Positions 18,746 to 27,647 of a stretch of DNA of 64,000 nt are shown in pieces. A program made the translations under genes and the position numbers. The first letter of the stretch is position 1. Each line of letters begins with the position of its first letter. This DNA is from Vreelandella songnenensis (GTDB lineage Bacteria > Pseudomonadota > Gammaproteobacteria > Pseudomonadales > Halomonadaceae): assembly GCF_003002925.1 (NCBI RefSeq), contig NZ_PVTK01000004.1, positions 238,547-302,546 on the forward strand. Reading direction: 5' to 3'. The notes under the pieces are model-generated. The model was not told the origin of the DNA, did not search any database, and saw only the letters and a program-made list of their open reading frames with translations.

Positions 18746-18772
18746 CTATCGGCCTTGTTGGATGCAACTTTA
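18746..18772 (-). promoter_or_regulatory. sigma-28 (FliA) promoter of chemoreceptor 16820-18676
   Basis: On the minus strand TAAAGTTG, eleven bases, GCCGATAG matches the FliA consensus (TAAAGTTT-N11-GCCGATAA) at 14 of 16 positions with the exact spacer. It overlaps one half of a GATAGC-N9-GCTATC inverted repeat (18730-18750). This links the receptor to the late flagellar regulon. Confidence 0.9.
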
Positions 18773-18813
18773 GTCGTGCGTGAGTAGCGGGATGCTCAGT
18801 ATTATCGCAACCT

Positions 18814-18837
18814 GAAAAGGGCCTCATGATGAGGCCC
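18814..18837 (-). terminator. terminator after chemoreceptor pair
   Basis: GGGCCTCA and TGAGGCCC form an 8-bp perfect stem with a 3-nt loop; on the minus strand it is followed by TTTTC. It ends the transcript of the two chemoreceptor genes upstream and isolates the third, which has its own promoter. Confidence 0.82.
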
Positions 18838-18880
18838 TGAAAGAAGTCAAGAAAATGGTTCGAGTCTGCTGGAGTACCGC

Positions 18881-20992
18881 CTAATAGCTCTCAGGTGCTT
18901 TGGAGGGCAGCTGATACCGAGAGGACGTAGTGTCGCCTTCAAGCGTAAACCCGCCCACCAGCTCGGCCAGCCGCTCGGCCTGCTCCTTGAGCTGTTCGGC
19001 GGCGGTGGTCGACTCTTCGACCAGGGCGGCGTTTTGCTGGGTCATCTGGTCAAGGTCGCTGACCGCGATGCTGACCTGGCTGATGCCGTCGTTCTGCTCG
19101 CGGGCGGCGGTACTGATATCGCCCAGCATCTGCGTGACCCGAGTAACGCTTTCCGATAGCTCATGCATGGCGGTTTCGGCGTCGTGTACCAGCTGAGTGC
19201 CGCTTTCCACCTTGCCCGCCGAGGCGTTGATGCGCTGGCGAATATCCGCCGCTGCATCGCTGCTGCGCCCGGCCAGCTTGCGCACTTCATCTGCCACCAC
19301 GGCAAACCCGCGGCCGTGCTCGCCTGCCCGTGCGGCTTCCACCGAGGCGTTCAGGGCCAGCAGGTTGGTCTGAAAGGCGATGCTGTCGATGACGCTGACG
19401 ATGCTTTGAATCTCGGTAGAGTTGGTGCGGATATCGTCCATGGTGATGACCACCTGCTCAAACGCGCCGTTGGTGCGCGCAGCAAGTTGCGAGGCGGTTT
19501 GCGCAAGCCCGCTGGCCTCCTGCGAAGCGCTGGTGGTGTGACCCACGGTGCTGCTGATCTCTTCCATGGCGGTCGAGGTCTGCTGCAGGCTGGCGGCCGC
19601 CTGGTCGGTGCGCCGTGAAAGGTCCTGGCCCCCTTGAGTAATTTCGCTGGCGGCATGGTGGACCGATTCGCTGCTGGAACGCACATCGACCAGCACATCG
19701 TGGATTTTCACGGCAAAGGCGTTGAACTGGATGGCAAGTTCAGCGCTTTCGTTGCGCCCACGCACCGGCAGGCGCTGGGTAAGGTCGCCTTCACCGGACG
19801 CGATATCACGCATACGGTCAGCCAGGTTTCGAAGCGGTCGGGAAATACTGGTGCCCAATAGCCAGCTGGCCAGCAGGCCGAGGCTGGCAATCAAAAGCCC
19901 CATCAGCATCATGCCCCACATGGAGGCTTTACTCTGCTCGCCGAGCTGATCCTGCAAACCGTAAAGCCCCGCCATGACGGCACTTTCAGGTAGCCGGATC
20001 ATCAGCACCCATGGGTTGCCGCTTTCATCGATAGAGAAGGGCCAGTACAGTTCGGTCATGCCCTGCTCGGTATCCAGCTTGCGCACACTCTCACCCTGCT
20101 GGGCCTGGGTGATGCTGGCCTGAATGTCAGGGTCGAGCACGTTTTCAACGCGTTTACCCATCCGTTCCGGCGCGCCGGTATAGGCAGCCAGAGCGCCATG
20201 AGCGGCGACCAGCGCCATTTCGCCCACACCGTCGTAGAGCGTTTCGTTAGCTTCTTCGAGCAAGCCCTGAATGAACTCGACGGAGAGGTCGACGCCGGCG
20301 CTGCCGCGAAACTCGCCGTTTACGATAATAGGCGCGTTAAACGAGGTCACCAGCAAGGTTTCGCCGTTGTAGTCGTACAGGTGCGGGTCGACAATACAGC
20401 TGCGCAGAGTTTCCTTGGTGCACAGGTAGTACTCACCACGGCGTATGCCGTCGGCATCGCGCTCCTGGTTCTCTATATCACTGCCCAGTGCGAGTACTTC
20501 GATGCTGCCACTGTTGGTACGGTACCACCAGGGCATGAAGCGGCCATCGGGGCCGTAGCCCTGGTCTTCTCGACCGATAAAGTTGGCATCGCTGTTGAAG
20601 GCGTCCGGCTCCCAGCCAATGAAGGCATCCAGCAGGTCCGGGTTATTGACAACCGTTTGTCGTACCAGCATCGAGACTTCGCGGCGGCTAAGCGACATCA
20701 AGGGCCGTCCATTTTCATCCTGCTGGTCCAGCATGGCGTTGGTATGCGCCAAGTTGGTCGCAAGCGTCAGCGCGTGTTCAAGCTGACCCTTTATCTCTTC
20801 GGCCTGGCCCGAGGCAATCGCGGTAAGGCGTGCCTCGATATTGCGCTCGAGCAGCGCCTGGGTCTCGCTTTTGACCAGCGATTGGGAGCGGGCGTTGGCG
20901 ATCACCGAGTAGATCACCAACGCTGCCACCACCAGCAGAATACAGCCACCCACCAGGGTGGCGATCAACGTTCGGACGGATTTGAAGTTCAT
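18881..20992 (-). CDS. methyl-accepting chemotaxis protein (tandem paralogue A)
   Basis: Chemoreceptor of 703 residues: TM1 about 8-32, a large periplasmic Cache-type sensor, TM2 in [24 protein letters not shown], and a Tsr-like signalling domain ([20 protein letters not shown] tip; [13 protein letters not shown] methylation helix). The sensor has [15 protein letters not shown] and a cysteine pair (YYLC and SCIVDP) but not the amino-acid Cache motif seen in the neighbouring receptor. It starts 29 nt after the stop of a 703-residue paralogue, so the two form an operon. The cytoplasmic halves are nearly identical while the sensor halves differ more. The ligand is unknown. Confidence 0.9.
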   Translation of the reverse strand: MNFKSVRTLIATLVGGCILLVVAALVIYSVIANARSQSLVKSETQALLERNIEARLTAIASGQAEEIKGQLEHALTLATNLAHTNAMLDQQDENGRPLMSLSRREVSMLVRQTVVNNPDLLDAFIGWEPDAFNSDANFIGREDQGYGPDGRFMPWWYRTNSGSIEVLALGSDIENQERDADGIRRGEYYLCTKETLRSCIVDPHLYDYNGETLLVTSFNAPIIVNGEFRGSAGVDLSVEFIQGLLEEANETLYDGVGEMALVAAHGALAAYTGAPERMGKRVENVLDPDIQASITQAQQGESVRKLDTEQGMTELYWPFSIDESGNPWVLMIRLPESAVMAGLYGLQDQLGEQSKASMWGMMLMGLLIASLGLLASWLLGTSISRPLRNLADRMRDIASGEGDLTQRLPVRGRNESAELAIQFNAFAVKIHDVLVDVRSSSESVHHAASEITQGGQDLSRRTDQAAASLQQTSTAMEEISSTVGHTTSASQEASGLAQTASQLAARTNGAFEQVVITMDDIRTNSTEIQSIVSVIDSIAFQTNLLALNASVEAARAGEHGRGFAVVADEVRKLAGRSSDAAADIRQRINASAGKVESGTQLVHDAETAMHELSESVTRVTQMLGDISTAAREQNDGISQVSIAVSDLDQMTQQNAALVEESTTAAEQLKEQAERLAELVGGFTLEGDTTSSRYQLPSKAPESY

Positions 20993-21021
20993 CTTATTAT
21001 TGCTCTCGATCTGGATACCGC

Positions 21022-23133
21022 TTAACGCGGCAGGGACGCGGGCTGCAAGAGCCGCCCGCCTGGGGGAGCTGAACTACTTGATAGAGTGAAGCCGCCGACG
21101 AGCGACGCAAGGCGCTCTGCCTGATCCTTGAGCTGCTCGGCGGCCGTAGTGGACTCTTCTACCAGCGCGGCATTCTGCTGAGTCATCTGATCAAGGTCGG
21201 TAACTGCAATGCTGACCTGGCTGATGCCGTCGCTCTGTTCGCTGGCGGCGGTGCTGATGTCGCCAAGCATCTGGGTGACCCGTGTCACGCTCTCGGAAAG
21301 CTCATGCATCGCGGTCTCGGCGTCGTGAACCAGCTGCGTGCCGCTTTCCACTTTACCCGCCGAGGCGTTGATACGCTGGCGGATATCCGCCGCTGCTTCG
21401 CTGCTGCGCGAGGCGAGCATGCGCACTTCCTCAGCCACAACGGCAAACCCACGGCCGTGCTCGCCAGCTCGCGCCGCTTCGACAGAGGCGTTCAGGGCCA
21501 GCAGGTTGGTCTGGAAGGCGATCCCGTCAATCACGGTGACAATGGTCTGGATTTCCGACGAGGTAGCGCGGATATCATCCATGGTAACCACCACCTGCTC
21601 GAACGCGGTGTTGGTGCGTGCGGCCAGTTGCGAGGCGGTCTGGGAAAGCCCGCTGGCCTCCTGGGAGGCGCTGGTGGTATGGCCCACGGTACTGCTGATC
21701 TGCTCCATGGCCGAGGACGTTTGTTGCAGACTGGCAGCGGCCTGCTCGGTACGCCGGGAAAGATCCTGACCACCCTGAGTGATTTCATTGGCGGCATGGT
21801 GCACGGATTCGCTGCTGGCGCGCACATCGACCAGCACGTCATGAATCTTGACGGCAAAGGCATTGAACTGGATGGCGAGCTCAGCGCTTTCGTTGCGCCC
21901 GCGCACCGGCAGGCGCTGAGTCAGGTCCCCGTCGCCGGAGGCGATATCGCGCATACGCTCGGCCAGATTGCGCAGCGGGCGGGAGATGCTGGTGCCCAGC
22001 AGCCAGCTGGCCAGCAGGCCAAGGCCCGCAATGACCAGACCCATGACGAGCATGCCCAGGGTGGAGGTGGTGCGCTGATCCTGCATCTGTTCCTGAAGAT
22101 TGTTCAGCCCGGCAAATACTGCCTGTTCGGGCAGGCGCAGCATCAGAATCCACGGCTTTTCAAGATCGCCAATGGTAAACGGCCAGTAAAGTTCGATCAT
22201 GCCCTGTTCAGTGTCATGATGACGAACGGCTCCGCCTAGCTGAGCCTCGGCAATGCGTGACTGCAGCGAGGCATCCAGCACCTCGCCTGCGGGTCTGCCA
22301 AGCGCCTCTTCAAGGTCTGTATGCGCGGTTAACGTGCCGCCAGAGGCAATCAGGGCCAACTCGCCGGCGCCGTCATAAAGTGACTGGCTGGCATCGTTGA
22401 GCATGGACTGGATAAAGTTGACCGAAAGGTCGACCCCGGCCACGCCGCGGAATTCGCCGTCTACGAGTATCGGTACGCTGAACGAGGTGACCATCACTGT
22501 CTGGCCGTCGTAGTCGTAGGGGGCGGGGTCTACAATGCAGGTCGCTTGCGTATCGCGCGGGCATAGATAGTACTCACCCTGGCGCACGCCGCTGGGCTGG
22601 AGAGTTGCGCTCTCCATGTTTTCATCCAGCGGAAGTACGACCACATTGTCGCTGTCGTCGCGATACCACAAGGGGCGAAAACGGCCGTCGGCACCGTAGC
22701 CCATCCCTTCGCGTCCGGCAAAGACATCGTCGCGCCCGAAGGCATCAGGCTCCCAGCCTATATAGGTGCCCAGCAGTTCAGGATTGGCAACCGCCGTCTG
22801 GCGCACTATCTGGGAAAGTTCGCGACGGCTCAGATTGAGTGAAGGCCGCCCCGTTGCATCCTGCTGTCCCAGCAGTGCATTGGTCTGGGCCAGGTTCTCG
22901 CTCAGCGTCAGGGCATGCTCCATCTGGCCTTTGATACGCTCGGCCTGCTCGGAGGCGATAGCTTCCAAGCGAGATTCGGTATTGCGTTCAAGCAGCGCTT
23001 CGGTCTGGCTTTCCACCAGAGCCTGCGAACGGGCGTTGGCGATGAGTGAATAGATCACCAGTGCGGCCACCACCAGCACGATACAACTGCCGACGAGGGT
23101 CGCGATTAACGTACGAACGGACTTGAAATTCAT
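21022..23133 (-). CDS. methyl-accepting chemotaxis protein (tandem paralogue B)
   Basis: First gene of the chemoreceptor pair, 703 residues from the ATG at 23133 ([13 protein letters not shown], the same N-terminus and length as its paralogue); an in-frame TTG 24 nt upstream is rejected on that ground. Same layout: TM1, periplasmic sensor with [15 protein letters not shown] and a cysteine pair (YYLC, TCIVDP), TM2, HAMP, signalling coiled coil. At the hairpin tip it reads [11 protein letters not shown] where the others read [12 protein letters not shown] sigma-28 promoter lies about 280 nt upstream, embedded in an inverted repeat. Confidence 0.9.
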   Translation of the reverse strand: MNFKSVRTLIATLVGSCIVLVVAALVIYSLIANARSQALVESQTEALLERNTESRLEAIASEQAERIKGQMEHALTLSENLAQTNALLGQQDATGRPSLNLSRRELSQIVRQTAVANPELLGTYIGWEPDAFGRDDVFAGREGMGYGADGRFRPLWYRDDSDNVVVLPLDENMESATLQPSGVRQGEYYLCPRDTQATCIVDPAPYDYDGQTVMVTSFSVPILVDGEFRGVAGVDLSVNFIQSMLNDASQSLYDGAGELALIASGGTLTAHTDLEEALGRPAGEVLDASLQSRIAEAQLGGAVRHHDTEQGMIELYWPFTIGDLEKPWILMLRLPEQAVFAGLNNLQEQMQDQRTTSTLGMLVMGLVIAGLGLLASWLLGTSISRPLRNLAERMRDIASGDGDLTQRLPVRGRNESAELAIQFNAFAVKIHDVLVDVRASSESVHHAANEITQGGQDLSRRTEQAAASLQQTSSAMEQISSTVGHTTSASQEASGLSQTASQLAARTNTAFEQVVVTMDDIRATSSEIQTIVTVIDGIAFQTNLLALNASVEAARAGEHGRGFAVVAEEVRMLASRSSEAAADIRQRINASAGKVESGTQLVHDAETAMHELSESVTRVTQMLGDISTAASEQSDGISQVSIAVTDLDQMTQQNAALVEESTTAAEQLKDQAERLASLVGGFTLSSSSAPPGGRLLQPASLPR

Positions 23134-23348
23134 GACCAGGATGCCCCGCTTGCGCAATAGGCAAGTGAAGCAATCGAGAGGCGTTTTGCTGGGGCCGAGG
23201 CAGTACGGCCAAACGGGGGCTTGACCAGTAAACCTGACTTTCGGCAGGAATTCTGAACGCTTGCAGCGCTATCCACACCACTGTTCGAGTGAACGGCGGT
23301 CATTTTTATGGATGGTAGGACACAGGAGCATACGGATAGGGGGAGGAA

Positions 23349-23438
23349 CATGGTCGCTCTCTAGAAGGATAAACTAATGCATGTGTTGCCACATACATAC
23401 AACAGGGGTAATTAGTTTATCGGCGAGAGCGACCCATG
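23349..23438. repeat. long interrupted inverted repeat containing a sigma-28 promoter
   Basis: Left arm 23349-23378 and right arm 23411-23438. Two blocks match exactly as inverted copies: GGTCGCTCTC/GAGAGCGACC and GATAAACTAAT/ATTAGTTTATC, separated by 6 nt (left) or 3 nt (right), with the outer CATG also shared after a 1-nt offset. The 32-nt centre contains a small ATGTG/CACAT dyad. The right arm carries the -10 and spacer of the sigma-28 promoter; the left arm is a decayed mirror copy facing the other way. No flanking target duplication or long T-run is seen. Confidence 0.85.
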
Positions 23439-23443
23439 CTTTA
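23417..23443 (-). promoter_or_regulatory. sigma-28 (FliA) promoter of the tandem chemoreceptor operon
   Basis: On the minus strand TAAAGCAT, eleven bases, GCCGATAA: the -10 is perfect and the -35 matches 6 of 8, with the exact spacer length. It lies about 284 nt upstream of the chemoreceptor start. No better match was seen closer to the gene. Confidence 0.82.
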
Positions 23444-23473
23444 GTTGTATTCGATTAAAAAGCGTTGAGACGC

Positions 23474-23908
23474 TTAGCGTAGATCGCTGACGGCCTCCTG
23501 AATGTCTTCAAGTGACGCTTTACTAAGGTCTTTCGAGAGCGTGTGGATGACAAGCTTTTGTGTGGGGCCATCGAGTTTTTCACGCAGCAGACCCAGAAAC
23601 TTGGGCGGCGCGACCATGATCAGCTTCTCCATGCTGTTGCTCACCCGGGCGTCATACAGGCACTGGGTGACTTCCTTGGCGAACATCTCGTTCTCGTGCT
23701 TCAGGGCGGTTCCGCCTTCGGCGGAGGAGCGCGAAGTCGATGACGTCGATTCGTGCACGTCGGCGCCAGGGCTATCGGTAATCAGGTCGCCTTCGTGCAT
23801 GCGGCCTTCGGCGTGTACCAGGCTCTGCTTCTCTTTCAGATGAAGCGAGTCGCGCGTGAAGATACGGGCGCGAGCGGCGTCGGCTACCACGATATAGGTT
23901 GTCATCAT
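23474..23908 (-). CDS. host attachment family protein (PF10116-type)
   Basis: Protein of 144 residues of the family named after an Agrobacterium attachment factor; the biochemical role is unsettled. The fold resembles the eRF1/Pelota-like group: beta strand TTYIVVADAARARIFTRD at the N-terminus, a variable middle with a Ser/Asp-rich stretch (DVHESTSSTSRSSAEGG), and a conserved C-terminal half with LIMVAPPKFLGLLREKL, HTLSKDLSKAS. The ATG at 23908 follows GGAGG by 7 nt; an in-frame TTG just before it is not needed. It lies between the chemoreceptor operon and the phosphonate importer with no evident functional link to either. Confidence 0.85.
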   Translation of the reverse strand: MMTTYIVVADAARARIFTRDSLHLKEKQSLVHAEGRMHEGDLITDSPGADVHESTSSTSRSSAEGGTALKHENEMFAKEVTQCLYDARVSNSMEKLIMVAPPKFLGLLREKLDGPTQKLVIHTLSKDLSKASLEDIQEAVSDLR

Positions 23909-24022
23909 CAAACGTCCTCCGTGTCGTTAGGGATACCTTAACCATGGCAAGCGTTTGGCATTCGGTCAACCGCTTGCCGGGTCAGGGCTGTATCAACGCA
24001 TTTTGAGCAAGGCACTTTTTGA

Positions 24023-24832
24023 TCAAAGCACCTTGCGTCTCAGCACGCTGGTCATCGCCTCACCCATCAGTACCAGTACGATGATCGCCATCAGAATGGT
24101 CGCCACTGTCGGCCAGGCAAAGGTATCAATGGCGCCCTGCAGAATGACGCCGATACCGCCCGCGCCCACCAGCCCAAGGACAGTGGATTCGCGAATGTTG
24201 ATATCCCAGCGCAGAATCACGATGGCGAAAAACGCCGGCATCACCTGGGGCACGATGGCATAGACGATCACCTTGGCTTTGGAGGCGCCGGTCGCTTCCA
24301 TGGCTTCCACCGGGTGGCGGTCAATCTCCTCGATCGCCTCGCCCATCAGCTTGCCGATAAAGCCGATCGAGCGGAACACGATGGCCAGAATCCCTGCCAG
24401 CACGCCGGGGCCGAAGATGGCCACGAACAGCAGCGCCCAGATGATGGTGTTTACCGAGCGGCTGGACACCAGAATGAACCGGCCAAGCCACAGGCAGGCC
24501 CGGTTGGGCGTGGTGTTCTGCGCGGCGATATAGGCCACCGGCAGGGCCAGAAAGATGGTCAGGAAGGTGGCAAGCGTGGCGATGTGCACCGTTTCGATCA
24601 GGGCATTCACGATATTGCCAAGCCCGGCGGCGCTGGGGGGCCACATGCGCGCGCCCAGTCCGGAAATCTGGTTGGGCGCATCCCACACCCAGGGCCAGAA
24701 GATATCGATATCGCGAACCGCCCAGACCACCACCATCAGGGTGACCAGCAGCACGGCAAAGCGGACAAGGCGCTCTCTGCGATCAAAACGTTGCCAGACA
24801 TGGTCGGCGAGTTTCTGTGCGTGATCTACCAT
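24023..24832 (-). CDS. phnE: phosphonate-type ABC transporter permease (second PhnE)
   Basis: Inner-membrane permease of 269 residues, last gene of a phnD-C-E-E importer. About six transmembrane segments and the MetI/EAA loop (EAMEATGASKAKVIVYAIVPQVMP, given here as EAMEATGASKAKV and the following VPQV) are present, as is the PhnE-typical GAGGIG near the C-terminus. It pairs as a heterodimer with the preceding permease; the two genes overlap by 7 nt. A GC-rich inverted repeat follows at 23946-23978 but without a T-run. Confidence 0.9.
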   Translation of the reverse strand: MVDHAQKLADHVWQRFDRRERLVRFAVLLVTLMVVVWAVRDIDIFWPWVWDAPNQISGLGARMWPPSAAGLGNIVNALIETVHIATLATFLTIFLALPVAYIAAQNTTPNRACLWLGRFILVSSRSVNTIIWALLFVAIFGPGVLAGILAIVFRSIGFIGKLMGEAIEEIDRHPVEAMEATGASKAKVIVYAIVPQVMPAFFAIVILRWDINIRESTVLGLVGAGGIGVILQGAIDTFAWPTVATILMAIIVLVLMGEAMTSVLRRKVL

Positions 24833-25638
24833 ATCTTTTTCCTCACCCAGCCGCTCACGCCTTCGCTGAGCAGAATCACCGCGATGATCACCAGCAGAAT
24901 CGCAAAGGCGAAGTCGTAGTCGTAGCGCCCGAAGGCATTCATCAAGGTGCCGCCGATACCACCGGCACCCACGATGCCTACCACCGCAGACGCCCGCAGG
25001 TTGCTGTCCAGCTGATACATGGAAAGCCCTACCTGACGCGGCAGGATCTGCGGGAAGACGGCATAGAAGAGCGTAGCCAGGTACCCGGCCCCGGCGGCGC
25101 GCATGGCCTCCACCTGGCCCCAGTCGATCTCCTCGATCTCCTCGGCCAGAAGCTTGCCCACAAAGCCGATGGAGTAGAGGGTGAGCGTCAAGATGCCTGC
25201 CAGCGGCCCGAACCCGACCGCGGCGACGAACAGAATTGCCACGATTACCGGGTGGAAGCTGCGCGAGATGATGATCACCGCACGGCCGACCAGATAGATC
25301 GGCATGGGCGCCACGTTACGCGCGGCCATCACGGCAAAGGGGATCGACAGAAAGACGCCCAGCAGGGTGGCGAGAAGAGCGATCTGAAAGCTCTCCTTGA
25401 AGCCGGTCAGGAGCAGCTCGTAGCGCTCGAGGTTGGGCGGAAAACCGCCGCTGAAGATACGCGCCGCCCGGGGCAGCCCCTCGGAAATGCGCGCCCAGTT
25501 GAACGGCAGCGAGCCAAAGGCCCATACCAGGTAAACCACCGCCAGAATGATCAACCCGTAGCGCAGCAGGGGATTGGCAATGAACGGCGGCTTTTTCCAG
25601 GTGCGCGGCGCGCTGAATGACGTCTCAGGCGGGGTCAT
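24826..25638 (-). CDS. phnE: phosphonate-type ABC transporter permease (first PhnE)
   Basis: Permease of 270 residues with about six membrane helices, the EAA loop (VEAMRAAGAGYLATLFYAV and PQILPRQ) and VGAGGIGGTL near the end. It overlaps phnC upstream by 14 nt and the second permease downstream by 7 nt, so all are translationally coupled. Two PhnE-type permeases in one operon indicate a heterodimeric channel, a common arrangement for this importer class (phosphonate, phosphite or phosphate esters). Confidence 0.9.
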   Translation of the reverse strand: MTPPETSFSAPRTWKKPPFIANPLLRYGLIILAVVYLVWAFGSLPFNWARISEGLPRAARIFSGGFPPNLERYELLLTGFKESFQIALLATLLGVFLSIPFAVMAARNVAPMPIYLVGRAVIIISRSFHPVIVAILFVAAVGFGPLAGILTLTLYSIGFVGKLLAEEIEEIDWGQVEAMRAAGAGYLATLFYAVFPQILPRQVGLSMYQLDSNLRASAVVGIVGAGGIGGTLMNAFGRYDYDFAFAILLVIIAVILLSEGVSGWVRKKIW

Positions 25639-26422
25639 GGGCGCGCTCCTCTGAAGGGGCGTCGCTTATCGCATCGTCCGGCGCTTCGATGCCGCCGTAA
25701 ATGGCATCCAGCGCGTCTTTATTGAAATCGGCGGGCGCGCCGTCGAAGATCATCTTGCCGTGGCGCAGGCCCACGATCCGTTCGGTGTAGGTCTTGGCCT
25801 GGGCGACGTTGTGGATGTTGATCAGCACCGGCAGTGAAAGCTCGCTGGCAAGGCTCTGCAGCAGCATCATGATCTGTTCGGAGGTGCGCGGATCAAGCGA
25901 CGCGGTGGGCTCGTCGGCCAGCAGCACTTCAGGCTCCTGCATCAGTGCGCGCACCACGCCGACGCGCTGGCGTTCGCCGCCGGAGAGCTCGTCGGCGCGT
26001 TTGTTGGCGTAGTGGGCGATACCCACGCGCTCCATCAGGTGAAAGGCGCGCTCGATGTCCGCCTGGGGGTAGCGCCGGGTAATCGCCTGATAGAGGTTCA
26101 CGTAGCCCAGCCGCCCGGCCAGCACGTTCTCCATTACCGTCAGGCGGTCCAGCAGGTTGAAGCCTTGAAACACCATGCCGATCTTGCGCCGCGCACGGCG
26201 CAGGTCCGCCCCCTTGAGATGCACAAGCTCGGTGCCGTTCAGGGTAATGGAGCCGGAGGTCGGCTCCACCAGGCGATTGATACACCGCAGCATGGTGCTC
26301 TTGCCAGCACCGGAGGCGCCGACAATCGATACCACGCTGTTGCCCTCTACCTTCAGGTCGAGCCCTTCCAGCACGGCCTTGTCGCGGCCATAACGTTTGA
26401 CCAGATTCTTGATTTCCAGCAT
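25625..26422 (-). CDS. phnC: phosphonate-type ABC transporter ATP-binding protein
   Basis: ATPase of 265 residues that powers the PhnE channel. Walker A G-A-S-G-A-G-K-S-T, Q-loop in VFQGFNLLDRL, signature L-S-G-G-E-R-Q-R, Walker B LLADEPTASLD and the H-loop histidine in LINIHNVAQAK are all intact. The start is the ATG at 26422 (MLEIKNLVKRYG, the family N-terminus); a TTG 24 nt upstream is possible but adds non-family residues. It begins 52 nt after phnD. Confidence 0.93.
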   Translation of the reverse strand: MLEIKNLVKRYGRDKAVLEGLDLKVEGNSVVSIVGASGAGKSTMLRCINRLVEPTSGSITLNGTELVHLKGADLRRARRKIGMVFQGFNLLDRLTVMENVLAGRLGYVNLYQAITRRYPQADIERAFHLMERVGIAHYANKRADELSGGERQRVGVVRALMQEPEVLLADEPTASLDPRTSEQIMMLLQSLASELSLPVLINIHNVAQAKTYTERIVGLRHGKMIFDGAPADFNKDALDAIYGGIEAPDDAISDAPSEERAHDPA

Positions 26423-26474
26423 GTCTTCGCTTCCATCGGCAGCCAATAACCGCGCCCTACGGGCGCGGCAGGTT

Positions 26475-27467
26475 TTACTCTTCCAGGTTTTCGGGCGTAT
26501 AGCGCACGCCGTTGGCAGCCTGAATGGTGCGAATCACCTGCCAGTTATCCTTGTAATTGATGGGGATAAACTTCTCCACGCCCTCGAACTCCTCGCCAAG
26601 CTCGGTGCCTCTGAAATCGAAGCTGAAGAACGCTTCTTCGATCTTCTCGACCAGGTCCGGATGCAGGTTGTAGGCGTAGTTGTAGGAGGTGGTGGGGAAG
26701 CGGTCGGATTCGTAGATCAGGCGGACGTCATCGGTATCGTAAAGCCCGCGCGCCGCCATCCGGTCGACCACTTCCGATGCCACCGGGGCAGCGTCGTAGT
26801 CGCGCGCCACCACGCCCAGCATGGATTGGTCATGGCTGCCGGAGTAGACCACTTCGTAATCTTCATCCGGCGTGATGCCAAGTTCCGGCAGCAGGGCGCG
26901 GGGCGCCAGATTGCCCGAGTTGGAAGTGGGCGAGGTGTGGGCCACGCGCTTGCCCTTGAGGTCGGCAAGTTCCTGAATATCGGAATCCGCATGGGTGAAA
27001 AGCTGCAGGGTATAGCCGAACTGACCGTCGTCCGAGCCCATCAGGGCAAACGGCACGGCGCCGGCCAGGTTCACCGCAAAGGGCGTGGGGCCGGTCGAGA
27101 AACCCGCGATATGCAGGCGGCCGCTGCGCATGGCTTCCACCTGGGCGGCGTTGGACTGCACGGCGAAGAAGCGCACGTTACGCCCGGTCACTTCGGAGAG
27201 ATGGTCGATGAAGGGTTGCCAGATATCAGAGTAGATCGCCGGGTCCTCTACCGGGGTGTAGGCAAAAATCAGCGTATCGGGGTTGGCCCACTGGGCTTCA
27301 TCGGCTGGGCGGTCCGCGACCATGTCGCCATCTTCGTCACAGTAGATGCTATCCAGGTCGCCGCGTTCGCAGTCGGCGTAGGCGTGAGTGGAGAGCAGGG
27401 CAAGGGGCAATAGTGCGGCCGCGGTGAGCAGAGCAAGCGGGCGCTTGGGGAAGAGCGTGCGAGTCAT
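26475..27467 (-). CDS. phnD: phosphonate/phosphite-type ABC transporter substrate-binding protein
   Basis: Periplasmic binding protein of 330 residues that delivers an organophosphonate or related oxyanion. It has a signal peptide (cleavage after AYA), then a short extension with two cysteines and an acidic Asp-rich loop (CDEDGDMVAD), which looks like a calcium-binding loop, before the PhnD fold: LIFAYTPVEDP, FAVQSNAAQVEAMRSG, and KRVAHTSPTSNSGNLAP, the Ser/Thr-rich ligand loop. The ATG at 27467 has GAGG 6 nt upstream and is preferred over one 12 nt earlier. No phosphonate-degrading genes occur in the window, so the substrate is uncertain. Confidence 0.88.
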   Translation of the reverse strand: MTRTLFPKRPLALLTAAALLPLALLSTHAYADCERGDLDSIYCDEDGDMVADRPADEAQWANPDTLIFAYTPVEDPAIYSDIWQPFIDHLSEVTGRNVRFFAVQSNAAQVEAMRSGRLHIAGFSTGPTPFAVNLAGAVPFALMGSDDGQFGYTLQLFTHADSDIQELADLKGKRVAHTSPTSNSGNLAPRALLPELGITPDEDYEVVYSGSHDQSMLGVVARDYDAAPVASEVVDRMAARGLYDTDDVRLIYESDRFPTTSYNYAYNLHPDLVEKIEEAFFSFDFRGTELGEEFEGVEKFIPINYKDNWQVIRTIQAANGVRYTPENLEE

Positions 27468-27568
27468 GAGATGCCTCATTGTTGAGTTATTTTTGTGGTC
27501 TTGCGATGGGTCGCTATGCTAATGGTGTTCCTTTCCATGCCTTTGGCCCGGATAAAGGGCGTCTGGCG

Positions 27569-27624
27569 TTTCGAAAGTGCACATTTAGCCGTTGTAATAG
27601 TTATTTTCGAAAATCGACACTTTC
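27569..27624. promoter_or_regulatory. palindromic operator-like cluster between phnD and histidine phosphatase
   Basis: The 180-nt divergent region contains two TTTCGAAA palindromes (27569-27576 and inside the perfect 12-bp ATTTTCGAAAAT at 27603-27614) and an inverted pair GAAAGTG (27573-27579) / CACTTTC (27618-27624). The spacing suggests a repressor or activator site serving one or both divergent genes. No Pho-box match was recognised. Confidence 0.45.
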
Positions 27625-27647
27625 AATCTAGGGTTTGTGACAAAGTT

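Larger units (their letters stand above)
23134..23473. other. long leader and intergenic region upstream of chemoreceptor operon (340 nt)
   Basis: It holds the sigma-28 promoter (23417-23443) and the inverted repeat (23349-23438), leaving an apparent untranslated leader of roughly 275 nt before the chemoreceptor ATG. A frame of 73 codons at 23130-23351 (minus) lacks recognisable sequence or a good ribosome-binding site and is not called. A second, poorer sigma-28-like match (GCCGAAAG with weak -35) occurs near 23250. Confidence 0.6.

Noticed and set aside
23130..23351. 73-codon frame in the chemoreceptor leader
   Set aside because: No recognisable sequence and no good ribosome-binding site; it overlaps the start of the chemoreceptor gene.
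23349..23438. Inverted repeat as a bidirectional transcription terminator
   Set aside because: No T-run follows either arm, the centre is 32 nt long, and one arm holds a strong promoter.
23946..23978. GGCAAGCG/CGCTTGCC hairpin after the phosphonate importer as a terminator
   Set aside because: The stem is good, but no T-run follows on the minus strand, so a terminator call is not supported.
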